In this document: one piece after another, positions 22,430-32,284 of the stretch
How positions within the stretch are numbered: the first letter of the stretch is position 1
How the letters are laid out: each line of letters opens with the position of its first letter
Assembly: GCA_000969725.1 (NCBI GenBank)
Contig: JXSR01S008797.1
Direction: 5' to 3' (one strand)
DNA length: 32,284 bases
DNA from: Ophiothrix spiculata
Lineage: Eukaryota > Echinodermata > Ophiuroidea > Amphilepidida > Ophiotrichidae
The notes under the pieces: generated by a model
Told to the model about the DNA's origin: nothing
The model's input: only the letters and a program-made list of their open reading frames with translations
Databases searched by the model: none
Translations under genes and position numbers: made by a program

Positions 22430-23062
22430 CAGGGTGTCCCAGAATAAACCTTACAATCTTTGAACGTACTTTTCTTGGGTTTAACGGATAGTTAGGAAGT
22501 ATATAAAGATTGTATATTATAACCCATGAATTGAACTTTCAGATGCCATTTGTTTCATTTCAATCGATGGTGTACAACAAAACTCCAAAGTTATGCTTTG
22601 TCAAATAATTGGATGTAAAATTTTCTGGTCCAATTTCAAGATTTTGTAAGTTCCCCTTCATGAAGTTCTTTTGAGTATTTTCATTGATCTGCTTACTCAA
22701 CCGCAACAATGTTTACTAATGCATTATGTGCATACTCTCTTTTATCTGTGCTGAAAAATATTTAAAAATTTGATGTAAAATTAAGAAAGATATGATAACT
22801 TTTCCAAAGTGACCAATTTTTATTCCTTCCAGAAATACCCCTACTTTACTGCCAATAATCATGAAATTAGACCAGACAAAAATCCACCCAAATATTTGAT
22901 AAAACATAACTTTTATTGTACACTACCGATTGAAATGAAACAAACAGTATCTGAAAGTTTAATTCATGGGCTATAAAATGCAACCTTTACTTACTTTCTG
23001 ACTACCCATTAAACCCATGAAAATTACATGCAAAGAGTGTAAGTTTTTTCTGGGACACCCTG
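22430..23062. mobile_element. Long-inverted-repeat DNA transposon, TA target site
   Basis: The ends are CAGGGTGTCCCAGAA (22430) and TTCTGGGACACCCTG (23062), flanked by TA on both sides (22428-22429, 23063-23064). The inverted repeats go far inward: TTCATGGGCT, ACTTTCAGATnnnnTTTGTTTC and CATTTCAATCG appear in both arms. Similarity continues past GTTATG-TTT-TCAAAT to about 22660/22840, leaving a short unpaired centre. No transposase is seen. The terminal motif and TA site suggest a Tc1/mariner-superfamily-mobilised element, but the family is an inference. Confidence 0.85.
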
Positions 23063-23064
23063 TA

Positions 23065-26000
23065 CGAGAGATAAAAGTATCTGAAGTGAAATATTGTACA
23101 TCAAGGACACTTTGTAAAATTAAACATATTCTGTAACTCATGATGTGCTCTAAACTTATAAAATATTGCAGTATAAAATGACAGCTTGGGATCTTGCTTA
23201 AATTCACAATATGAACAATTTACTTTAAATGAGATGTAAATTTGAGAAAATGAAAGGATGCTGTAGGTTTTTTGTTGGTAAAATGTCAATATTTTTGCAG
23301 CTACTCAATTTCTACCAATTCCCAACCCTAGCCAGATTCAGTACATAGATAGCATTTTTCCTGCACATTTCTACCATTATGTAAAAGACACACATTTATC
23401 ATATAACATATTACAACACCTCTCTACGAGTCTACGGCATCATTTCTACCTGCTACATTGTTCATGAAATTGTAGACAATATCATACCGATAGAAAAAGT
23501 AACATCTTTCCATTTTCTAAATACCCCATGGCCCAGTTATGTAACAGTGTATGTTCTCCTATGGCAGTTTACACAATTACACAATTTATGTTACAAAAAA
23601 ACTAAGACAACATTGCCTTGTAGTCTTTGTACTATATAAATGCAATCTCTTGAGGAAAATTTCACAATCGTGCCATTGTGATGGAGAAAAGATTGAATTC
23701 TTTGAGTAGGTAGATATTTTGAGAAAAAACTATGCACAAAACACTGAGGAACATGGGAATTTATAATAAGTTGTGTCTAGAGAGAGCCTATGGTTACAAT
23801 AACTTGTGTTTAGAGACAGTTTGGGTATAAAAGGCAGACCGCAGGGATGTAACATGAATAATTGTCGGAAGAAACTGTAACAGTATCTTGAAATGAAAAC
23901 AATGAAATAGTTCATCACAAGAATAGGATTCTGCAGGTATGTGTAAATTCATGTGCTGTATCCATTAAAAATAAAGACCTTAATAAAGAACAGTGGTCGA
24001 TTTCACTAACATTAAAATGCATCGATAATGCATCGTAATACTAAACGCATTGTTAACTCATCGCAAATTTACGTTCACATTTCGACTCATCGCAACACTG
24101 CCAACGTGTTGGAATTTTCCACATGCAATATTCATAGACCTTGAGATGCATCACACAATTGTGATGGGTTTTTATGTCTTTGTGAAATACAGTCTAGCTG
24201 CGTGCGCACTGAACGCATCGCAGCTAAACGCATCGCAGCTACGTTGTGTATTGGTGTTTTTGTGTTGTGTAAGTGACTATCAATGATTGATTAGGATTGA
24301 TCAAGACCAAATCACTGCATATTTGAATAATACAATTAAAAACTCAATACAAATCTTCTCAGAAAATTATCAGACAAGCTTTGAAATTCTTCAATTTTGC
24401 ATTCAATTCTTCATCCATAAAAGTTGCTCATCCCATCAATTTATTGCATATTTAATCTATTTTATGTCAACAATGATGAGGCATACATCAAAAATAATTT
24501 AAATTGATTTCCTAGTTGAGCTACCTTTCAATTAAGCCTACAAATCTCTCATTTTTTATACCCAACATAACCTGTAACCCAATGACAGACCGTCTGGTAC
24601 GAGAAAGTTCACCAAGAGTGTCCTACTTCCCTGGAAATAGGATCCAATTGCTAATTAGGCCTGTCTTGGAAACGCTGTACTAGGCCTACTCAAACCGATT
24701 GCCCGAGTTGCAACATCAAAGGAAATAGGAGTCTAGTGATTCAGCAGCTGATTTGATGGTGGAAATCGGAAGACATGTCCCTAAGAGCAGTCCTCGGAGC
24801 TACAGCCATCCGTGTAACTATGCACCTCATTGTATGTAGCTAATAGGCTTCTTTGATGGCTGTTATTTGTAACATTAGCGCACCGCAATGTTCACAATTA
24901 AGGCTTTCAATCATATTCCAAAGCTATTCACTAAAGGTGTGAAAGGCAAACCAATGTTAGACATTCTGCCTTTTCCGATACCTATTAAGCTATCAAAAGG
25001 TGTGAACTTGGAAACCCTTTGAAATCAATGCTATACATTGGTACCTAGCTCAACTTTAAAGGAAAACATTATTCTTTGATTCAGAGACTCATGGTCCCAG
25101 ATTTGTGCACATTTTTGCTATATATATTAAATTGTGCAGGGTCCTTTTAATGTATTTAAAACTGAAAGTTAACTTAACAATGAAAGACTCCATATAAATG
25201 AGAGGATTCCAGCTGAGTTTTCGGCTGCTGAACAGTTTCAAATGAATTGTGTATACAGAGCTAATTTGTCTACGGGCGCTTCATACAATTTACCAATTAC
25301 GCTACCAAACTTGTCATTTAATCTACCAAGTAGCACTCGAGACTTCACAAGGCACTTCCTAAACATTATATCCTTTATTAGGTTCCTTTTTTCTGGAGGT
25401 GTGCATACACAAAGTGCCTTTTATTGATGCAATTTCTCAAATCACATGTTAACACTGCATTACGTTCCAAGGCTTACGAAATTGTCAGTTTATTTCATAT
25501 CAAGGGATGATTTTACAACTGCTGAACTGAAGGCTTGACGCCCGAGTAACATTCGCTCGCAGTACTCGCTCATATAGAGGAGTGTATGGCGCTTAAAATG
25601 CTTGAATTTTAGATAAATTGATGTTAACATTGATTTAACTGATGCTAACATTGATTTAACCAATAGTCAATTGTTGCAAGTAATATTTTTCCTCGATTTC
25701 GGAGAATAAGTCAGAGCAAATATCACGAGTGAATGTCTAATGTCTTTGGATGCCAAGCCTAAGTATTGCATCGAGTCAAAGAATAGCCTGTCATTGTAAT
25801 ATAATAATAGCATAGCTGTCCTTTTTACATTCTAACAACTTTTAGTATTCAATACATCTTAATAACAATGCATGCAGCAGCTTTTTTGAATTGAGGACCA
25901 CAACATAACCATGAAAGTTGCATGTTGAATTAGAGGAAGTTTCAGATGAACATGTGGCAGCTATTTGTATGAGCATAGTATGGTATGAGTACTACCAACC

Positions 26001-29000
26001 ATTCGATCTGGGTTGAATGGTTGCATCAGGCGCGGCCAGCACCCTGTCAACACACAATGAGGATGGGACGACCTGGGCAAGAGTCTGTTATTATAAAGGG
26101 GTAAAAGTCATGAGAACTTAATAACCTTACCCTTGTAATGTACTTCTCCAGCAAATCATCTCATTTTATTTCTACAGAATTTGAACATTTAACATGATGT
26201 TCTTCAAAGTGAAGGGTTGACAAAGTGAGTGTACATCGCTATGATATCAGATGCTTAACATTACAAAATTGGAAATCGTTTCAATGCCATGGCAGCTGGG
26301 CAGGGCATGCACCCTTTTTAACTGAGCCAAAGGACTTTTAAACTTTTCAAAAATTAGTGAAATTATAGGGGAAAACCAGATGTATTTGTTCATAGCACCA
26401 TTGGTTAATAACAATGGGAAAACCAAAAAATCAATCATTTTTTCTTTTTTTTTTGGGGGGGGGGGAGCTAATGGATGGAGGGGATAAAAAGACGTTAAAC
26501 AATGTTCGACAAATCTGTATTCCTACGTAAATCTGCACCAACTTAGCGATGAATGTAGCTTTTTTTCCTGGCCCTTGAATACTAAACCCTTGTTCTAATC
26601 CAAACTTCAATCCTAACCATGAGTAAAGGACGCATATTTCATGCAGATTTACACATCAAAGAAAACACTCAAATCTCTTTAACTCTGAAAACAGCTAGAT
26701 CAAGTTTACTTACATTGCACATCAATACAAGAATGGCAACCTGAATAAATCAAGAATTTGGTCTGCACTTTTTCCTGCAACATTCTTGACAAGATTTTCT
26801 CATGAAAAATTTTAATGGTCAATTTAACATGAAACTTACTAACTAGATTTACAAGTCCCACTTGTAAAGAATGTGACTTTCCATGACTGCTCTTTAACAT
26901 TGTGAGTTCTGGTTTATACTGATCAAAAGAACTAGTTTTTAGACGTCACGAAACCCATGTTTAGTTGCACATCACAAAATTCTTTAAGAATGTTCGGTTG
27001 TAAATCATTAATTCTGCCCAATTAGCTCAAGTCGATTATTTTGCCAACTCCAGTTATATTCTGCAAGCATGCTTGACAAGTAGATGAAAATATCTTCAGC
27101 TTGTATAGATCCCGATCCACATCCTGCTAAAATACTCTTAGACTTTTAGAGGCAATGTCTTTCACACTTCTATAACATGTTGCAAGGCCTTATGGATAAC
27201 ATGAGCTAATTTTAATGTTTCCAATGTCATGTCTCAAAATTCATGAATCAATGATCATCATGATCTGCATATTCAACTTGCCCCCAACATACCCTTTAAT
27301 ATCTTAATTTTGCAATTTATTGATATTTTGATATATAACTGAGAGAAAACACCTTTAACAAGGTATATGATGAATATCTCCAAATTTCATCCTTGCATAT
27401 TATAAACATCAGCAAGAAGTAAAAACCAAACTAAATTACACAGCATATGCAAATGATGCAAACTTTCACATACATGCTGTTAGGCTTGTGTAACAATAAG
27501 TGCTAAACAGGGCCATACGAGGCAGGGAGTAATTGCCCCCCTCCCCCAACCCCCGGTTTTTAGCTGAAATTTGAATTTTTTTATAATTACAAGTACCATG
27601 TGTTTCTTCTGACCATTTTTACTCCAAAAGTTATTTCACTTTCCCGAAATTTAACCCTTATTTTGAAATTCCTTGCCCCGCCACTAACAGTATACATGTA
27701 TATATCGGGACAAAACATGAATATGGTCTGATATTGGGACGGTAAATGTTGTCTGTCCCCGTAAAGCGTACGTAGCTGAACACAACACAACTGCAGGAGA
27801 TGCAGCGCATGTTGTACGTGTGACATGCACATCAGCATCTACGGCGTGGGATTATGTTTACTTGGGGATGTAAAAAAGCTTCATAATCCCTGCCTATTTA
27901 GCGTTGATCAAAGTATAATATATAGGTTTACATTGCATTTGCATTGACATTATATAGGAAATATTGAATTCTCAAATAATGTGTACCAAATAATCAAAAT
28001 TGATCACACAATTTTGCACAATATCACACTTATCAATGGCTCAGTTTGACATTTAGTGGAGGGTAAGAAAATCCAGACCTAAAGTTCAAGTTCAAGTGTA
28101 AACTTGACAAAGGTGTGAGAATCCATATACCTTGCCAAGAAATGATCCATTCACTTCACAAGAATACTTGGCTAATTGTACGTGCAGTCATTTCCAAACA
28201 AATTGTCACTCCTTATGTAATTCAAGTATATGTATATTTAAAGAATAAACAAAACCTTTTTGAATGTAAATTATGTGAATCATACCACTTTGGGAACATG
28301 GGGTCCTTTCAATAGCATTTGTACACATCTAAAACCCATTTTAACTATGATGAAAGGTAAATTATCTTGTTTTTCGTATACGATGTATGGGTCAGGCATA
28401 ACTGATATTTTTTTTTAACTTAGCAATTTTTAAAATACATAATGCACAGGATGACTTTGTGAAATCTACCCCACATTAGAAAACATTGAGTAAAATAAAA
28501 CATCTGACAGAATAAGCACTGGCCATTCAAGGCAATTTTCAATAGACCCTTTCTAAATATGTGTAAGCTTAACAAGTCCTACATAGGCCCATATTGGATA
28601 GATCTGAAAATTCCTTCCTTTTCTACTTTTTTTTTACAAAACACTGGAATTGCTAGACCAATCGTACATGTCATAAAGCTTCCATTCCAGATGATATTGG
28701 TCCATGACAAAGACCACTTTCTAAACTTGAATAAATTTTCAACAAAATGTTTGTGGTCCACTGTAGGTATAGCCTTGTGAACTTTTACTATGGGAAGTGG
28801 CATTGTGTTGCAATAAAGCAGAAGCTAATTGGGAAGTAGACCATAAACACTAACAACATTGAGCTCCTTCAGGTTTCTATGTTCTATTGTCAACTCTTTT
28901 ATTTTGCCATGTCTGCTGGTTTTGACAAACTATGGCCCCTGTTGTTGGCACATGCTTACTTCTGAAATAGTGGTTGGGATCAGTTTGGGTGTCTGCCAAA

Positions 29001-29203
29001 ATTAACATTTGTTAAGGTGATTCTATGTATCATCAAAGTATCTCGAGGTGGTTTCAGAGTCGCTGTGGAGGGGTGTAGCCTGTAGCTGCGGCACATGGCC
29101 ACGAATTTGTAATTTTAAGCTGTCGTGATGTAGCACAACACATTTGCATATTGTCACTATGGCCTGTCGTGAGAAAAGCTGAATATATTCCAACTCCAAA
29201 CGA
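23065..29203. other. Long AT-rich stretch without recognised gene
   Basis: No exon with a recognisable domain is seen on either strand. Minor structure: an imperfect 36-bp-period pair at 23763-23820; a 15-bp-period pair of AACGCATCGCAGCT at 24212-24240; an exact-length 21-bp pair at 25619-25660; a T-run followed by a G-run (GGGGGGGGGGGG) near 26445-26466. A good donor-like site, CAAT|GTAAGT (minus strand, near 26713), has only a tiny possible exon and was not accepted. Confidence 0.45.
25619..25660 (+). repeat. 21-bp tandem pair
   Basis: TGATGTTAACATTGATTTAA-C (25619-25639) is followed directly by the same unit with T to C at position 6 (25640-25660). Confidence 0.9.
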
Positions 29204-29820
29204 TGTATCGTTGCGACCATAATGATAGGTAGACCTAATCGATGCACCGGCTTGTCGTACTTGACCCAAAATGTTCCTCTTATGACAAGGCCCTGTAGCT
29301 TGCACACAAGAAATTTTTGGCATCATCCTGGTCATGCAACCGCCATGACAGCCACTCTGAAGTTTTCCTGTGTCGATCACATCAATGCATGTGTTTACAT
29401 CAAAGTGCTTTACATTCTGCTACCACTAGAATGCATCCAGCTGCCTTGTAATGTTTACGGCATACTCATACCATTAAGCTTAGGGGCGCACCATTAGGGG
29501 GGAGCAGGAAGTTTTTAGAAAAAAAAAATTCTTCCCCCTTGATAGACAGAAGGAAAAAAAATCACCCCTGACCATGGAAGAGGGAAAAAAAACAGTAATT
29601 TCTAAGGAAAAAAAATTCGCCCTCAAACGGGACGCGAAAAAAAAAATTCAACCCCGAACCCAACTTCCTGCTCCCCCTGGAAATCTAATGGTGCGCCCCT
29701 TAAACAAACATTTCTTGTGTGCAAGCTACAGGGCCTTGTACTAGGAAGATTTTGGGTCAAGTACAACAAGCAGATGCATCGATTAGGCCTACCTTATCAT
29801 TGTGGTCGCAACGATACATA
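29204..29820. repeat. Large imperfect palindrome with a MITE inside
   Basis: The left arm (29204-29317) begins GATGTATCGTTGCGACCAT, contains TACTTGACCCAAAAT and ends GCTTGCACACAAGAAAT. It is complementary over about 114 bp to the right arm (29709-29820). The spacer of about 390 bp holds roughly 165 bp of single-copy sequence and then the foldback element at 29483-29699, next to the right arm. The 94- and 108-codon minus frames here run through the left arm and show no known domain. Confidence 0.8.
29483..29699. mobile_element. MITE with GGGGCGCACCATTAG ends and TTA target site
   Basis: The left end GGGGCGCACCATTAGGGGGG and right end CTAATGGTGCGCCCC are inverted repeats, followed inward by GGAGCAGGAAGTT and its complement AACTTCCTGCTCC. 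TTA flanks both ends (29480-29482, 29700-29702). The interior is built of A8-A10 runs alternating with short CCCC-containing pieces. No coding content. Confidence 0.85.
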
Positions 29821-29929
29821 AAATAGATGGCAATAAATGGACTATATTCCTATATGTAGTAACTATAAATGCATGGGTCGACGAAGCAATTGAGACAATG
29901 CCTTGCCTGATGGAATAACTCATTGACCA

Positions 29930-29970
29930 TAGCAGGGCTCGCACTCATGACCTACTAATTTGGAGTCCTG
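29930..29970 (-). other. tRNA-Gln-like fragment (3' half), minus strand
   Basis: On the minus strand, GGACTCCAAATTAGTAGGTC followed by ATGAGTGCGAGCCCTGC resembles the anticodon arm plus T-arm of a tRNA of the Gln type. The B-box is decayed (GAGTGCGAGCC). The 5' half is absent on this strand. Probably a SINE-head or tRNA pseudogene fragment. Confidence 0.4.
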
Positions 29971-29984
29971 CTCTTTTGTGTGAG

Positions 29985-30032
29985 AGGTTCTGTGGTCTAG
30001 TGGAACAATGTTGGACTCCGAATCAGTCATCA
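29985..30032 (+). other. tRNA-Gln-like fragment (5' half), plus strand
   Basis: GGTTCTGTGGTCTAGTGGAA followed by TTGGACTCCGAATCAG strongly resembles the first half of a eukaryotic tRNA-Gln. An A-box-like TGGTCTAGTGG and an anticodon-loop CTCCGAA are present. After about 30030 no matching T-arm or B-box is seen. It faces away from the minus-strand fragment beside it. Confidence 0.45.
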
Positions 30033-31529
30033 TCATTAGGTTTGCTTGTCAACCATCACTAGAATAGTTAGGACCCTGAATATCCTATGCTTGCATGTTC
30101 CCTACATAAAATTCATTTCGAGAGCTGTTGCAATAAATATGTCAGCTATTTGACCCCATTACACAGCCCAAACACGCCTCCTTACCCATACTTTATATAA
30201 CCCATTACTAGTTGAACTTGACATTTACTGCCAACATATTGAGATAATATACATGTGTGAAGTTTGTTTATGCTTCAAGATTTATCATTGACTTGACTTT
30301 CTCAAATCAAAACCAAGCAAGTGCAAGGTTTCCTGGTTACATAATCACAACTGAATTAACCCATATGGCCTACTATTTTCCTAACAAAGTTCATCACAGG
30401 TATTTTAGATCGTAAATCACAGTCCCACTCGTGGACAGAAGAGGCACAAAGCTGTAAGGGCATCTTCAACTTGGTTGCCTGTTCTTTTCATCCATAAGAC
30501 CTCCAGAAGGCACAAAGATTGCAATTTTAGGATTTTGTAATCCTCTTCTTCTCTCTTGACCAAATTGTTTTCCCTCTCAATCCCAATGGAAAAAATTCTG
30601 GAGGTAATTTAGGAATAAGACTTAAAAACACAATTTCTTTACTTGTGTCAAGACACAAATATTGCATAATATTGCAATTACATAAGCAGCACCTCTTGTC
30701 ACACAGTTTGGTCTATACTTCTCTTTATGGAGTATATTAATGATAAAAAAATTAATAACAACATATCTCAATTTAGCCTACCAATCTGCTCTGTCACACC
30801 ATCCCAAATCAATAGATTCTAAACAGTTCCTACTATAATCCCAACCCAGTATTATCTCCTCCACACTAGTCCTATTCCTATCATCTACATGTCAGGTTTT
30901 GCCAGGTACCAAAGACAAAATCCACAAGGCTTATCCCACAGTGACTTTTACCTAAATTTAGCCGCAGGTACATCATTATGGATTGTCCTGGGAGTATCAC
31001 CTGAGCCTGTCTGCTAGTGTTAACCATCACCATACCTACACAGGATGTCTGCCCAGATTTGATCACAAAACGGCTTACATTACCTCACCAATTAACCGAA
31101 TGTTCAACTATTCACAACATTTCAGGTTATTTTAGAACATGTTATAAGCTTAAGCTGCAAACTTGATGCTGATAGCCGGATAATCCCCAGAAATCGGATC
31201 AGAACTTTACACCAGACAATTTCACTTTCAATGAACTGCAAACCAGCGGGCAAATCACTAAGGGTAACAAGTTCACTGGTTCACAGTGTCTTCTCAGCTG
31301 TTAGTGCTTTTATTTATAGGCACTTTGCCATTCCAATACATGTATACAAGATTGTGCCTTTCCTGCTCTGATGTACCTATGAATGTCTTACAGGAAAATA
31401 AGAGGCCCAGTAATACATTTACAGAAAATTGGACAACTCCAACAAGGTTACACAGATATAAATAGTGTTTATAGCCTAAATTGATCTAACTTTTCCTGTT
31501 TTTTAAATGAAACAGAAACCAAGGGGTAA
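30033..31529. other. Non-coding stretch, no firm feature
   Basis: The minus frame at 30881-31066 starts MIKSGQTSCVGMVMV and meets a donor-like TTTAG|GTAAAAG near 30947. It lacks any recognisable domain and was not accepted as an exon. Nothing else is recognised. Confidence 0.4.
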
Positions 31530-31775
31530 AAAGGTGCATGTTGACCTGGATTCAAACTGGGGACCTCTCGTATCTTAAATCCATGTGTACCTATAGCAAA
31601 CTAACACTGAGCTGCCATCAGGGAGGGGGGGGGGGGGAGGGAGCAGCAATTTGACTCCTGCATCTCATCTTTCCTCTGTATATGACATATTTGGACTTGA
31701 TGCATAGTAGCGATTTTCAATTATGACATTTTTATCATTTAGGTTAATCATTGGCCTTCCAGGAATCGAATTCGC
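31530..31775 (-). mobile_element. tRNA-like interspersed repeat, family 3, copy B
   Basis: The minus strand shows the B-box-like AGTTTGAATCC (31558-31548) and, upstream of it, ATGCAGGAGTCAAATTGCTG and AAGTCCAAATATGTCAT. These align with copy A at 18168-18420. A long G run on the plus strand (about 31621-31640) interrupts the region where copy A has TGGGCAGAGACTC. This copy is more decayed. Confidence 0.6.
31621..31643 (+). repeat. G-run, possible quadruplex sequence
   Basis: GGGAGGGGGGGGGGGG continues to GGAGGGAG, inside repeat copy B. A similar G-rich patch lies at 31951-31983. Both are low-complexity and may be slippage products. Confidence 0.7.
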
Positions 31776-32284
31776 ATTCCCTTTTCTCAATCACTTTATA
31801 TATTACATTTTTATCTGTTAAATGTGCCATCTCTCATAGTGACCATCTCAAAATATATCATAGAGTGGGTCTCGTGTAAGTCACAAATCACAGGTTGGTG
31901 GTTTGCAAGTTGTACATCAAACATGGCATTGCTTTTAGGATTAAACTGTTGGGAGGGGGGGGGGAGTAAAAGTTGGGATGGGGAGTAAAAGAACCACCCT
32001 CTTAAGACCTCTTCCATGGGCAAGAATAAAAAAATTAGCATTAGAAGCTGTTTTAAATTACTTTAAAATATTGTTGAAAATGATGTAGTGTTGAAAATGA
32101 AAACATAGGATTGGACAAACTTGGTGATAGTCCAGTGCATGCAATTCAGTCATAACTGAATAAATGTCCACAAATTACCAGAATTTAATCAATAATCCAT
32201 TGCTGCAAAATTATAACACCAGTATCAAAATCTAGTCAATTTTGAAAAAGTACAAAATCAGCAGTCATCAAATAATGAAAAATA
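31776..32284. other. Non-coding end of window
   Basis: AT-rich sequence with the G-rich patch at 31951-31983. The 76-codon minus frame at 31811-32041 crosses this low-complexity patch and is not supported. Confidence 0.5.

Noticed and set aside
22716..23207. Minus-strand open frames in the 22.7-23.2 kb region as a possible transposase
   Set aside because: They lie within inverted-repeat arms of a non-autonomous element and show no DDE or helix-turn-helix pattern.
26127..26180. Minus-strand reading DDLLEKYITR beside a GTAAGG donor, resembling the end of the metalloprotease domain
   Set aside because: An in-frame stop lies just upstream and no acceptor gives an exon of sensible size.
26713..26790. 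Possible small exon before CAAT|GTAAGT on the minus strand
   Set aside because: The protein would be under 30 residues, has no ADAMTS pattern, and several acceptors are equally poor.
29023..29380. Overlapping 94- and 108-codon minus-strand frames
   Set aside because: They overlap the left arm of a large palindrome and contain no known domain.
30881..31066. Minus frame with a donor-like TTTAG|GTAAAAG, first considered as an ADAMTS LPG-type exon
   Set aside because: It contains LPGQ but lacks the CLLD and QC-L-FG residues, and the upstream acceptor is not convincing.

Overview
The window looks like nuclear DNA from an animal. It is AT-rich, and most of it is intron and repeat. The only host gene I can support is a set of three exons on the minus strand, encoding part of a secreted metalloprotease of the ADAMTS family. 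The repeats (a CR1/L2-type LINE with an ATT tail, several tRNA-derived SINEs, many short foldback DNA transposons) resemble those of marine invertebrates. I would guess an echinoderm or another invertebrate deuterostome, but no single feature proves it.

Host gene: read on the minus strand, from high to low coordinates, the exons are 19006-18862, 11064-10939 and 5112-4903. Each has a plausible AG acceptor and GT donor. The phases join without a shift (the first exon starts with the last base of a split codon; the next two junctions are phase 0). Together they encode 160 whole codons: the end of the metalloprotease region and start of the disintegrin-like module, the core of the disintegrin-like module, and its end plus thrombospondin type 1 repeat 1. 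Residue patterns are closest to what I remember of the ADAMTS9/ADAMTS20/GON-1 branch. The catalytic zinc-site exon and the Cys-rich, spacer and later TSR exons were not found; they probably lie outside the window. The two introns inside the window are about 7.8 and 5.8 kb.

Repeats by region: 0-5 kb holds a GGGTCT-type repeat, a 40-bp tandem duplication, a perfect hairpin and a minus-strand SINE. The 5.1-10.9 kb intron holds a decayed repeat and a 5'-truncated LINE whose reverse transcriptase frame is open apart from one stop. The 11.1-18.9 kb intron holds three adjacent foldback elements (11.87-12.78 kb), a foldback with an internal hairpin (13.66-13.96 kb), a tRNA-derived SINE (14.27-14.62 kb), a CpG-rich mini-foldback (17.55-17.67 kb) and a tRNA-like repeat (18.17-18.42 kb). 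From 19 kb to the end there is a plus-strand SINE, a 633-bp element with long inverted repeats, a nested palindrome at 29.2-29.8 kb, two head-to-head tRNA-Gln-like fragments, and a second tRNA-like repeat copy.

I found no bacterial-type operon, CRISPR array, rRNA, intact tRNA or clear promoter. I do not see a convincing new biological system. The most interesting points are a His/Gln-rich expansion in a normally compact ADAMTS loop, the tRNA-derived repeat structures, and the density of foldback elements. All alignments were done by eye.
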